A program made the position numbers and the translations under genes. This document shows positions 1 through 6,596 of a DNA stretch of 11,925 bases, piece after piece. This DNA is from JBBPYA01 sp038200385 (lineage in GTDB: Bacteria > Actinomycetota > Actinomycetes > Mycobacteriales > Geodermatophilaceae): assembly GCA_038200385.1 (NCBI GenBank), contig JBBPYA010000133.1:1-11925 (forward strand), in the 5' to 3' direction. Position 1 is the first letter of the stretch, and every line of letters starts with the position of its first letter. The notes under the pieces are model-generated. The model saw only the letters and a program-made list of their open reading frames with translations. It had not been told where the DNA came from and did not search any database.

Positions 1-100
1 CGTCGTGTGCATGGTGCGACTCTGTCGTCGTGTGCATGGTGCGACTCTGTCGTCGTGTGCATGGTGCGACTCTGTCGTCGTGTGCATGGTGCGACCTTGT
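1..100. repeat. 25-bp tandem repeat array, four units visible
   Basis: Units occupy 1-25, 26-50, 51-75 and 76-100. The first three are identical; the fourth differs only by a swapped base pair near its end (positions 96-97, tc to ct). Each unit begins cgtcgtgtgcatggtgcgac followed by five bases. Within a unit, GTCG and CGAC flank a partly wobble-pairing core, giving an imperfect dyad. The array touches the window edge, so the true copy number is four or more. It lies downstream of the VIT1-type gene. Because 25 is not a multiple of 3 no constant peptide is encoded, which argues for a non-coding repeat. Confidence 0.95.
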
Positions 101-178
101 ACTGACCGGCGAGGGACGACGGTGGCCCTCCATCCCGCGGCGGGAGGCCCGCAGCGGGAGGCTCAGCCTACACAGCGC
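101..178. other. Intergenic region with 14-bp tandem duplication and GC-rich hairpins
   Basis: This short stretch follows the minus-strand transporter gene. Positions 135-148 and 149-162 are a 14-bp direct duplication with one mismatch (ccgcggcgggaggc against ccgcagcgggaggc). Each copy carries a small CCCG-NNN-CGGG hairpin. It could help terminate the lgt-transporter transcript, but no U-rich run follows, so terminator function is a guess. Confidence 0.4.
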
Positions 179-898
179 TCAGCCGGTCCCCGCGCCGAAG
201 GCCGAGCCCACCAGGAACGTCACGCCGGCCGCCAACAGGCCCAGCCCGAGCTGGCGCGAGCCGGCGAACAACCAGCCACGGTTGGTGAAGCGCGAGGTCA
301 GCACGCCGGTCAAGAACAGCGCCACCCCGGCGACGACTGCGGACACCGCAAGGTTGGCCGCACCGACGAGGTAGGGCAGCAGCGGAAGCATCGCCCCCAC
401 GGTGAAGGAGGCCAGCGAGGACAGCGCGGCGACCCACGGGCTGGGCAGTTCCCCCGGATCGACGCCCAGCTCCTCCATGGCGTGGACCCGCAGCGCCTCC
501 TCGGGATCCCGGGACATCTGCCGGGCCACCTCGAGGGCCAGCTCGGGATCAACCCCGCGCCGAATGTAGACCTGGGCCAGTTCCCGCTGTTCCGCGTCGG
601 GGTTGATCCGCAGCTCGCGGGCCTCGACGTCCAGCTCGGCCTGGGTGGACTCGGCCTGGCTGGCCACTGACACGTACTCACCGATCGCCATCGACGACGC
701 CCCGGCGAAAAGGCCGGCCAGCCCCGTCAGCGCCACGGTGCGGGCCGAGGCGCCCGCGCCGGCGACGCCGGCGATCAGCGCGAAGTTGGACACCAGCCCG
801 TCCATGACCCCGAAGACGGCCGGTCGCAGCCAGCCCCCGGCGGCGGTGCTGTGCTCGTGGCTGACCGGTGAGGCGGCGGCGCCCACGTGCTCACTCAT
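179..898 (-). CDS. VIT1/CCC1-family iron/manganese transporter
   Basis: This 239-residue membrane protein belongs to the VIT1/CCC1 (nodulin-21-like) family, whose members move Fe2+ or Mn2+ across membranes. The family signature is visible in helix 1 (MDGLVSN, about 32-38, with the conserved Asp-Gly) and in helix 2 (SMAIGEYVSVASQAE, about 69-83). An acidic, helical cytosolic segment of about 70 residues (80-150) rich in Glu follows, as in the metal-binding domain between helices 2 and 3. Three more hydrophobic segments lie at about 155-176, 178-199 and 209-233, giving five helices in all. I chose the ATG at 896-898 because upstream in-frame codons read as the antisense of the lgt tail rather than family sequence. 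The start overlaps the lgt stop by 8 bases (ATGAGTGA), so translation is probably coupled to lgt. Substrate and direction are inferred from the family only. Confidence 0.9.
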   Translation of the reverse strand: MSEHVGAAASPVSHEHSTAAGGWLRPAVFGVMDGLVSNFALIAGVAGAGASARTVALTGLAGLFAGASSMAIGEYVSVASQAESTQAELDVEARELRINPDAEQRELAQVYIRRGVDPELALEVARQMSRDPEEALRVHAMEELGVDPGELPSPWVAALSSLASFTVGAMLPLLPYLVGAANLAVSAVVAGVALFLTGVLTSRFTNRGWLFAGSRQLGLGLLAAGVTFLVGSAFGAGTG

Positions 899-1859
899 CG
901 GGCGGATCCGGTCCGGGCGGTTCGTCGGCCGCCTCGGCCTTGACCAGGGAGACCAATCGACCTTCGGGGGCGCCGTCGTCGGCCGCACCCGGGTCCTGCT
1001 CCGGGTCGGGGTTGCGGCCGGGCAGGTAGAGGTCGCGCTCCCGCGGACCGCGGTGCGTCAGCATCCAGGCGACGGCCAGGGCGAAGACCAGGATCGAGGT
1101 CCAGATGTTCAGGCGCAGCCCGAAGATCCGCTCCGCGGTGTCTATCCGCAGCGCCTCGATCCAGACCCGGCCGGAGCAGTACGCGGCGACGTACAGCGCG
1201 AACGCGCGTCCCCTGCCCAGCTGGAAACGCCGGTCGGCCCAAACCACCACCCCGGCGACGCCGAGGTCCCAGATCAGTTCGTACAGGAACGTCGGCTGGA
1301 ACGTCCCCAGCACGATCGGCTGGCCGTCCGGGCCGGTCGCGGCCCGGCCACCGCCGGGCACCTGCTCGTAGATCGTCAGTCCCCACGGTTGGGTCGTGGG
1401 CCGGCCGTACAGCTCGTTGTTGAACCAATTGCCGAGCCGCCCGATCGCCTGGGCTACCACGATCCCCGGCGCCATCGCGTCGGCCATCGGAGCCAGCCGC
1501 AGGCCCCGTCGGCGGCAGGCGATGAATGCACCGACCCCGCCGAGGCTGACCGCGCCCCAGATCCCCAGCCCGCCCTGCCAGATCTTGAACGCGTCGATGA
1601 GATGGCCGTTGGCGCCGAAGTACGGCTCGGGCGTGGAGAACACGTGGTACAGCCGGCCGCCGACGATGCCGAACGGCACGGCCGTGACTGCGATGTCGAC
1701 GACGTCCCCCGGCTCGCCGCCACGCGCGATGTAGCGGTGCTCGGCGATCCAGACCGCGACCACGATCCCGACGATGATGCACAGCGCATAGGCCCGGATC
1801 GGCACCGGACCGATCTCCCAGACCCCCTGGGTCGGGCTCGGGATCGCGGCGAGGAGCAC
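891..1859 (-). CDS. lgt: Prolipoprotein diacylglyceryl transferase Lgt
   Basis: Lgt transfers diacylglycerol from phosphatidylglycerol to the lipobox Cys of prolipoproteins, the first step of lipoprotein maturation in the plasma membrane. The 322-residue product begins MLLAAIPSPTQGVW, has several hydrophobic segments, and carries the Lgt signature GRLGNWFNNELYGR (140-153). PVPIRAYAL lies near the N-terminus and SGRVWIEALR (229-238) holds the conserved C-terminal Arg region. The E. coli catalytic His103 region (FHGG) reads GIWGAV here, as in the M. tuberculosis protein, so the substitution is lineage-typical. A hydrophilic acidic tail follows about residue 272. I chose the GTG at 1857-1859 because homologues begin just before the IPSP motif. 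A GTG at 1926-1928 would add 23 basic residues and is possible, and neither has a strong ribosome binding site. The 3' end overlaps the transporter gene by 8 bases. Confidence 0.95.
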   Translation of the reverse strand: MLLAAIPSPTQGVWEIGPVPIRAYALCIIVGIVVAVWIAEHRYIARGGEPGDVVDIAVTAVPFGIVGGRLYHVFSTPEPYFGANGHLIDAFKIWQGGLGIWGAVSLGGVGAFIACRRRGLRLAPMADAMAPGIVVAQAIGRLGNWFNNELYGRPTTQPWGLTIYEQVPGGGRAATGPDGQPIVLGTFQPTFLYELIWDLGVAGVVVWADRRFQLGRGRAFALYVAAYCSGRVWIEALRIDTAERIFGLRLNIWTSILVFALAVAWMLTHRGPRERDLYLPGRNPDPEQDPGAADDGAPEGRLVSLVKAEAADEPPGPDPPDE

Positions 1860-2001
1860 GCTGCCGAGGGTAACCCGAGCGCTGCCCAGCGCCGCGCGCC
1901 TGGGTGGTCCGGACCGGCGCGTCGGCACCGGCCACCGGCATGATCACCCTGCGACCCGGCAATCGCGCCGGGACCGAGCCCGGATCACCGAGGAGTTCCG
2001 C
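1860..2001. promoter_or_regulatory. Divergent intergenic region between lgt and the PLP enzyme gene
   Basis: Minus-strand lgt and the plus-strand PLP enzyme start from this 142-base interval, so it should contain at least one promoter in each direction. I could not pick convincing -35/-10 pairs. A perfect 6-bp hairpin, CCCGGC (1955-1960) and GCCGGG (1967-1972), lies 29 bases before the plus-strand start. The PLP gene has a clear ribosome binding site, AGGAG at 1991-1995. If lgt starts at 1928 instead, the region shrinks to 73 bases. Confidence 0.45.
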
Positions 2002-3174
2002 GTGACCGACCCCTACCGCCCCGGCCGCAGCCACACCTCCCGGACCGCCCCTGTCATTCCGCCGATCTACCTGAGCACGACCTTCGAGCTCGACGACACC
2101 GCCTACGCCGACATCCAGGGCACCGGGGGCCTGCACGAGACCTGGTACTCCAGGTTCAGCAACCCGACCGTGGATGCCGCCGCGGCCGACGTGGCCCGGC
2201 TGCACGGCGCCGCACACTGCCTGATGACCGCCAGCGGGATGGCGGCGATCGCCACCACGCTGCTGACCCTGCTCCGTGCGGGGGACACGCTGGTCGCCTC
2301 CCGCCAGGTCTACGGGGACACCGACGACCTGCTCGTCCGCGATCTGCCCGCCCTCGGCATCACGGTGGTGCGCGTCGACGCCTTCGACACCGCGGCCTGG
2401 GAACTGGCCGTGGCCGAGCACCGGCCCGCGGTCCTGTACGGCGAGACGCTGTCCAACCCGCAGCTGCGCCTGCTGGACATCCCTGCCGTCGCCCGCATCG
2501 CCCGCACCGCCGGTGCCCGGCTGGTCGTGGACAACACCTTTGCCTCCCCGTGGTGCGCCCGGCCCCTGCAACTGGGCGCCGACGTCGTGGTCGAGTCGGC
2601 GACGAAGTTCCTGGCCGGGCACTCCGACGTGGTCGCCGGTGCGGTGACGCTCGACGACCCGGCGCTGCGGGAGGAGATCCAGCGCCGGCTGATCACCATC
2701 GGCGGCTGCCTGGGCGCGCACGCGGCATTCCTGGCCTGGCGCGGCATGCGGACCTTCGCGGTCCGGCTCGCCGAGTCCTGTCGCTCGGCCGCTGCGATCG
2801 CCGCAGCCATGTCCGACGTCCCTGGCGTCGCGCACGTCCGTTATCCAGGGCGTCCGGACCATCCCGATGCCGGCGCGCTCGTCGAGGCGGTCCTCCCGGG
2901 GCCGAAGGGAGCCATGCTCGGCCTGGTCCTCGACGGCGGGGACGAGCGGGCGCTGGCAGTCCTGCGTCGGCTGCGGGTGGCCGTCGAGGCCACCAGCCTC
3001 GGCGGGGTCGAGACCCTGGCCAGCGTGCCGTTCAACTCCTCGCACTTCAACATGACCCCGCAGCAGCGGCTGGACGCCGGCATCCCACCCGGGCTGATCC
3101 GGCTCTCGATCGGGCTGGAGGGCGAGGACGCCCTGCTGGCCGACCTGCGGCACGCCATCGAGCGGGTCGGCTGA
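2002..3174 (+). CDS. Cys/Met-metabolism PLP-dependent enzyme (cystathionine gamma-synthase/lyase family)
   Basis: The 390-residue protein is a fold-type I PLP enzyme of the transsulfuration family, which includes cystathionine gamma-synthase, cystathionine gamma-lyase and methionine gamma-lyase. Visible landmarks are YSRFSNPT (49-56, Tyr and Arg that contact PLP phosphate in the neighbouring subunit), SGMAAI, VVDNTFASP with the pyridine-nitrogen Asp177, SATKFLAGHSD with the Schiff-base Lys202, and the C-terminal GLIRLSIGLEGEDALLADL. Length is typical and the frame is intact. The GTG start has AGGAG six bases upstream. The exact reaction cannot be fixed from motifs, since lyase and synthase members share them. 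It sits alone on the plus strand between trpA and lgt and converges on trpA, so it is outside the tryptophan operon. It may act in Cys/Met turnover. Confidence 0.9.
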   Translation: MTDPYRPGRSHTSRTAPVIPPIYLSTTFELDDTAYADIQGTGGLHETWYSRFSNPTVDAAAADVARLHGAAHCLMTASGMAAIATTLLTLLRAGDTLVASRQVYGDTDDLLVRDLPALGITVVRVDAFDTAAWELAVAEHRPAVLYGETLSNPQLRLLDIPAVARIARTAGARLVVDNTFASPWCARPLQLGADVVVESATKFLAGHSDVVAGAVTLDDPALREEIQRRLITIGGCLGAHAAFLAWRGMRTFAVRLAESCRSAAAIAAAMSDVPGVAHVRYPGRPDHPDAGALVEAVLPGPKGAMLGLVLDGGDERALAVLRRLRVAVEATSLGGVETLASVPFNSSHFNMTPQQRLDAGIPPGLIRLSIGLEGEDALLADLRHAIERVG

Positions 3175-3300
3175 GGGTGGATGGCACCGCGCCCGGCGAG
3201 GCCGCGGTCGACCTCGCCGCGGAGCGGCCCGAGCCTCCTGCTCGACGGCCATCTGGACACCGTCGGCGTGGACGGGATGGAACAGCCCTTCGCCGGGTGC
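3171..3300 (+). pseudogene. Remnant of an M20-family metallopeptidase gene
   Basis: In the frame of 3181, positions 3229-3294 translate to PSLLLDGHLDTVGVDGMEQP and onward. This closely matches the M20 peptidase (ArgE/DapE/CPG2-like) metal-ligand block with its H-x-D motif (His at 3250, Asp at 3256). Just upstream in another frame, 3177-3230 reads VDGTAPGEAAVDLAAER, which resembles the N-terminal helix of the same family. Roughly 30 or more residues between these blocks, and everything after the H-x-D block, are missing. The catalytic Glu pair and the dimerisation domain are absent. I read this as a decayed, frameshifted 5' fragment left between the PLP gene and trpA. It cannot make a functional enzyme. 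Confidence 0.6.
3194..3219 (+). terminator. Possible hairpin terminator after the PLP enzyme gene
   Basis: CGGCGAGG (3194-3201) and CCTCGCCG (3212-3219) form a perfect 8-bp stem with a 10-base loop, 20 bases after the stop codon. No U-tract follows, so it is at best a weak or factor-assisted terminator. It also lies within the M20 remnant and may be chance in such GC-rich DNA. Confidence 0.3.
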
Positions 3301-3406
3301 ATTGTCTGGTCGAGCTCGGGCAGGTCCACGCCCACACCCGCGCGCTGCTTCACACGATTCGGCGGTTCTGCAGCGCGGCGCGCTGAGCGGTGGATCCGGT
3401 GCCGGG

Positions 3407-4267
3407 TCAGGCGGGCGAAGCCGGTCCAGGCGGCCGCGCCCTGCCCCGGCGTACGCCGTCGGCGAGATCCCGCGCCAGCGCCGCCGCCGCCGCGATCCCG
3501 GTGCCCTCGTCGGGGGCGTCCAGCAGCGTCCGGACGAAGGCTGAGCCGACGATCACCCCGTCGGCGTACGCCGCCACCTCCGCGGCCTGCGCACCGTCGC
3601 TGACGCCCAGCCCGACGCTGATCGGAAGCTCGGTGACCCCGCGGACCCGCTCCACCAGCGCGGGCGCGACGGCGCTCACCGCCGCGCGAGCCCCGGTGAC
3701 GCCCATCGTGGAAGCGGCGTAGACGAAACCGCGGCACACCGAGGCGATCGTCCGCAGCCGCTGCTCGGTCGAGGACGGGGCGACGAGCAGCACCGGATCC
3801 AATCCCGACCGGTGACAGGCGGCCAGCCAGTCCCCGCCCTCCTCCGGGGTCAGGTCGGGGGTGATCACCCCGGCCCCGCCGGCGGCGGCCAGCTCGTCGG
3901 CGAACCGGTCGACGCCGTACCGCTCGACCGGGTTCCAGTACGTCATCACCAAAACCGGTACCCCGCCGCGGGCCACCTCCGCCACCGTGGCCAGCACGTC
4001 GGCGATCCGGGTGCCTCCGGCCAGCGACCGGTCGACGGCGGCCTGGACCGTGGGTCCGTCCATCAGCGGGTCGCTGTAGGGGAGCCCCACCTCCACGATG
4101 TCGACGCCGGCCCCGACCATCGCCGCCAGCGCGTCCACGCAGCCGGCCCGGCTGGGAAAACCGGCCGGGAGGTAGCCGATCAGCGCGGCCCGCTGCTCCG
4201 CCGCGGCCCGCTCGAACGCCGCTCCGATCCGACCGCGCTGCGCTCCCGTGCCGCCCAGGTCGATCAC
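3407..4267 (-). CDS. trpA: Tryptophan synthase alpha subunit
   Basis: TrpA cleaves indole-3-glycerol phosphate to indole and glyceraldehyde 3-phosphate and passes indole through a tunnel to TrpB in the cytoplasmic alpha2-beta2 complex. The 286-residue TIM barrel shows LIGYLPAGFP (29-38) and the active-site block DIVEVGLPYSDPLMDGP (56-72). Glu59 and Asp70 there correspond to the Salmonella Glu49/Asp60 pair, with the same 11-residue spacing. Further landmarks are PDLTPEE, the loop GFVYAASTMGVTG, and the phosphate site VGLGVSDGAQAAEVAAYADG. The GTG start at 4265-4267 overlaps the trpB TGA (GTGA), indicating coupled translation and stoichiometric production. A longer in-frame reading exists upstream inside trpB but is antisense-like and ignored. 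The gene converges on the PLP enzyme. Confidence 0.97.
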   Translation of the reverse strand: MIDLGGTGAQRGRIGAAFERAAAEQRAALIGYLPAGFPSRAGCVDALAAMVGAGVDIVEVGLPYSDPLMDGPTVQAAVDRSLAGGTRIADVLATVAEVARGGVPVLVMTYWNPVERYGVDRFADELAAAGGAGVITPDLTPEEGGDWLAACHRSGLDPVLLVAPSSTEQRLRTIASVCRGFVYAASTMGVTGARAAVSAVAPALVERVRGVTELPISVGLGVSDGAQAAEVAAYADGVIVGSAFVRTLLDAPDEGTGIAAAAALARDLADGVRRGRARPPGPASPA

Positions 4268-5589
4268 ACCTGCTCGCCGGGCGCACCGGCGGCGACGTCG
4301 GCCGGTGCCGGCAACTCCTCGCGGTCGAGGACGTCGAACCAGCGGGCGGCGGTGTCGACGTCCTTGTCGCCGCGCCCGGACAGGTTCACCACGATCACGG
4401 CACCCGGGCCCAGCCGTCGGCCGAGCTGCACCGCGCCGTACACCGCGTGCGCGCTCTCGATGGCCGGGATGATGCCCTCGGTCCGGCACAGCAGCCGGAA
4501 GGCCTGCATCGCCTCGGCGTCGGTCACCCCGGAGTACGTCGCCCGGCCGGTGTCCTTCAGCCAGGCGTGCTCCGGGCCTACCCCGGGGTAGTCCAGCCCG
4601 GCCGAGATCGAATGCGTGGTGGCGGTCTGCCCGTCGGAGTCCTGCAGCAGGTAGGAGCGGGTGCCGTGCAGCACGCCGGGGGACCCGGCGTACAGGGTAG
4701 CCGCGTGCCGCCCGGTGTCCACTCCGTCCCCGGCGGCCTCGAACCCGTGCAGGGCGACGCCGGTGTCGGCGAGGAACTCGTGGAAGATGCCGATCGCGTT
4801 GGACCCGCCGCCGACGCAGGCCGCGATCGCGTCCGGCAGCCGACCGGTCAGTGCGAGTACCTGCTCGCGGGTCTCCCGGCCGATGACGGCGTGGAAGTCG
4901 CGCACCATGACCGGGAACGGGTGCGGGCCGGCGACGGTGCCGAGCAGGTAGTGGGTGGTGTCGACCGAGGCGACCCAGTCCCGCATCGCCTCGTTGATCG
5001 CGTCCTTCAGCGTCCTCGAGCCGGTGCGCACCGGGACGACCTCTGCGCCGAGCAGCCGCATCCGGGCCACGTTGAGCGCCTGCCGGACGGTGTCCTCCTC
5101 GCCCATGTAGACACAGCACTCCAGGCCGAGCAGCGCCGCCGCGGTCGCTGTGGCCACCCCGTGCTGCCCGGCGCCGGTCTCCGCGATCACCCGGGGCTTG
5201 CCCATCCGGCGGGTCAGCAGCGCCTGCCCCAGGACGTTGTTGATCTTGTGCGAGCCGGTGTGGTTCAGGTCCTCGCGCTTGAGCAGGATCCGGGCACCGC
5301 CTGCGTGCTCGGACAGTCGGGTCGCGTCCGTCAGGGGGGAGGGGCGTCCGGTGTAAGTGGCGTGCAGGCGGTCCAGTTCGGCCTCGAACGCCGGATCCTC
5401 GCGGGCGTTCCGGTAGGCGGCGTCCAGTTCGTCCAGGGCGGCCATCAGGGCCTCCGGGACGAACCGCCCGCCATAGGGTCCGAAATGGCCGTCGGAGCCC
5501 GGGGCGAACGAGTCCGCCGGGAGCGGGTCCGTGGCCGACGATGCCGCCGGCGGAGGGGTACCGGCCGCCCGCTCGTCCGCGCGGGTCAT
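4264..5589 (-). CDS. trpB: Tryptophan synthase beta subunit
   Basis: TrpB condenses indole with L-serine to give L-tryptophan using PLP. The 441-residue protein carries FGPYGGRFVPE (36-46), the PLP lysine in NHTGSHKINN (Lys115), and AETGAGQHG with catalytic Glu137, which lies 22 residues after the lysine as in Salmonella Lys87/Glu109. It also has the phosphate-binding loop VGGGSNAIG, and NLSGRGDKD near the C-terminus. About 33 disordered, Pro/Ala-rich residues precede the core, a modest extension over enterobacterial TrpB. The ATG start at 5587-5589 overlaps the trpC TGA (ATGA), and its own stop overlaps the trpA start. This makes trpC-trpB-trpA one translationally chained unit. Confidence 0.98.
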   Translation of the reverse strand: MTRADERAAGTPPPAASSATDPLPADSFAPGSDGHFGPYGGRFVPEALMAALDELDAAYRNAREDPAFEAELDRLHATYTGRPSPLTDATRLSEHAGGARILLKREDLNHTGSHKINNVLGQALLTRRMGKPRVIAETGAGQHGVATATAAALLGLECCVYMGEEDTVRQALNVARMRLLGAEVVPVRTGSRTLKDAINEAMRDWVASVDTTHYLLGTVAGPHPFPVMVRDFHAVIGRETREQVLALTGRLPDAIAACVGGGSNAIGIFHEFLADTGVALHGFEAAGDGVDTGRHAATLYAGSPGVLHGTRSYLLQDSDGQTATTHSISAGLDYPGVGPEHAWLKDTGRATYSGVTDAEAMQAFRLLCRTEGIIPAIESAHAVYGAVQLGRRLGPGAVIVVNLSGRGDKDVDTAARWFDVLDREELPAPADVAAGAPGEQV

Positions 5590-6395
5590 CGGGACGGCCG
5601 CGGAACCGCCGGATGCGCGCCGGCCGTGACGAGTTCGGCGACGGCCTGCCGAGGGCTTCGGGAACGCACCAGACCCTCCCCGACGAGCACCGCGTCGGCC
5701 CCGGCGCAGGCGTAGGCGATCAGGTCGTGCGGGCCACGCACCCCGGACTCGGCGATCTTGATGACATCCGAGGGCAGGCCGGGCGCGATCCGCTCGAACA
5801 CGGTCCGGTCGATGCTGAGGGTGGTCAGGTCGCGGGCGTTGACGCCGATCACGCGGGCCCCGGCGGCCAGCGCGCGGTCGGCCTCGGCCTCCCCGTGCAC
5901 CTCGACCAGGGCGGTCATGCCCAGTGACTCGATCCGTTCCAGGAGCCCGACCAGCACGTTCTGCTCCAGTGCGCGCACGATCAGAAGGCAGGCATCCGCC
6001 CCGTGCGCGCGGGCCTCGTGTACCTGGTAGGGGCTGATGATGAAGTCCTTGCGCAGCACCGGGACCTCCACCGCGGCCCGGACCGCGGCAAGGTCGGCCA
6101 GACTGCCGCCGAAGCGCCGGCCCTCGGTAAGCACGCTGATCATCCGAGCACCGCCCTCGGCGTACTCGCGGGCGAGATCGGCGGGATCGGCGATGCTCGC
6201 GAGCGGACCGGCCGACGGGCTGGCCCGCTTGACCTCGGCGATCACCCCGACTCCGGGGGCACGCAACGCACCGAGCACGTTGCGCGGCGAGTCCTGCCCG
6301 GCAGCGGCGGCTTGCAATTCGGTGAGCGGGATCGCCCGCTCTCGAGCGAGGAGATCCTTCCGGACACCGGCCAGGATGTCCTCGAGCACACTCAC
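5586..6395 (-). CDS. trpC: Indole-3-glycerol phosphate synthase
   Basis: TrpC decarboxylates and ring-closes CdRP to indole-3-glycerol phosphate, the substrate of TrpA. With the GTG at 6393-6395 the product is 269 residues, close to the mycobacterial length, and begins MSVLEDILAGVRKDL as actinobacterial homologues do. Catalytic residues known from the Sulfolobus enzyme can be placed: Glu54 and Lys56 in IAEVKRASPSAG, Lys116 in VLRKDF, Glu165 in ALVEVH, Asn186 in GVNARDL, and Glu216-Ser217 in IAESGVR. The frame stays open upstream to a start at 6533, but those 46 residues do not look like family sequence. A purine-rich AAGGGGA lies about 12 bases upstream as a loose ribosome binding site. It is a single-function TrpC with no fused TrpF; actinobacteria commonly use PriA for that step. 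Confidence 0.95.
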   Translation of the reverse strand: MSVLEDILAGVRKDLLARERAIPLTELQAAAAGQDSPRNVLGALRAPGVGVIAEVKRASPSAGPLASIADPADLAREYAEGGARMISVLTEGRRFGGSLADLAAVRAAVEVPVLRKDFIISPYQVHEARAHGADACLLIVRALEQNVLVGLLERIESLGMTALVEVHGEAEADRALAAGARVIGVNARDLTTLSIDRTVFERIAPGLPSDVIKIAESGVRGPHDLIAYACAGADAVLVGEGLVRSRSPRQAVAELVTAGAHPAVPRPSR

Positions 6396-6596
6396 TTCGA
6401 CGGAAGTCCCCTTCGGTGGACGCCTGATCGGGCAACCCCTGGTACCGGTCACTGTAACGAGCGAGCCGATCGTCACCGGATTCGGGTCCGCCCCCTGTGA
6501 TCTGGACCACATCTCCGCAAGGATGCGTCCCAACGGTCCGTCTTATGGGTAACGCGGGACGAACCGGACCGGACCCTGTCACGAAACGAGGACCCC
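6396..6596. promoter_or_regulatory. Divergent promoter region between trpC and the PRC-barrel gene
   Basis: This 201-base interval must contain a promoter for the trpCBA half-operon on the minus strand and one for the PRC-barrel gene on the plus strand. I looked for a Trp-codon-rich leader peptide and attenuator hairpins on the minus strand and saw none. On the plus strand, GGGTAA at 6547-6552, 44 bases before the ATG, resembles the -10 element of SigB/SigF-type stress promoters, but a matching -35 at the usual distance is not evident. The PRC-barrel gene has GAGGA at 6588-6592 as its ribosome binding site. Confidence 0.45.

Noticed and set aside
1..100. CRISPR array
   Set aside because: The repeats are directly adjacent without spacers, and no cas genes are near.
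988..1030. Loss of the catalytic His in Lgt as a sign of inactivity
   Set aside because: The residue at the E. coli His103 position is also not His in mycobacterial Lgt, so the change is typical of the lineage.
603..1943. 446-codon plus-strand open frame antisense to lgt and the transporter
   Set aside because: It is composition-driven with no recognisable motif, while the minus strand holds two well-supported genes.
895..4286. Very long open frames on the minus strand across lgt, the PLP gene and trpA (up to 785 codons)
   Set aside because: Their translations are Arg/Gly/Pro/Ala-rich with no domain motifs, and they overlap clearly recognisable genes in other frames. This is the usual artefact of high-GC DNA.
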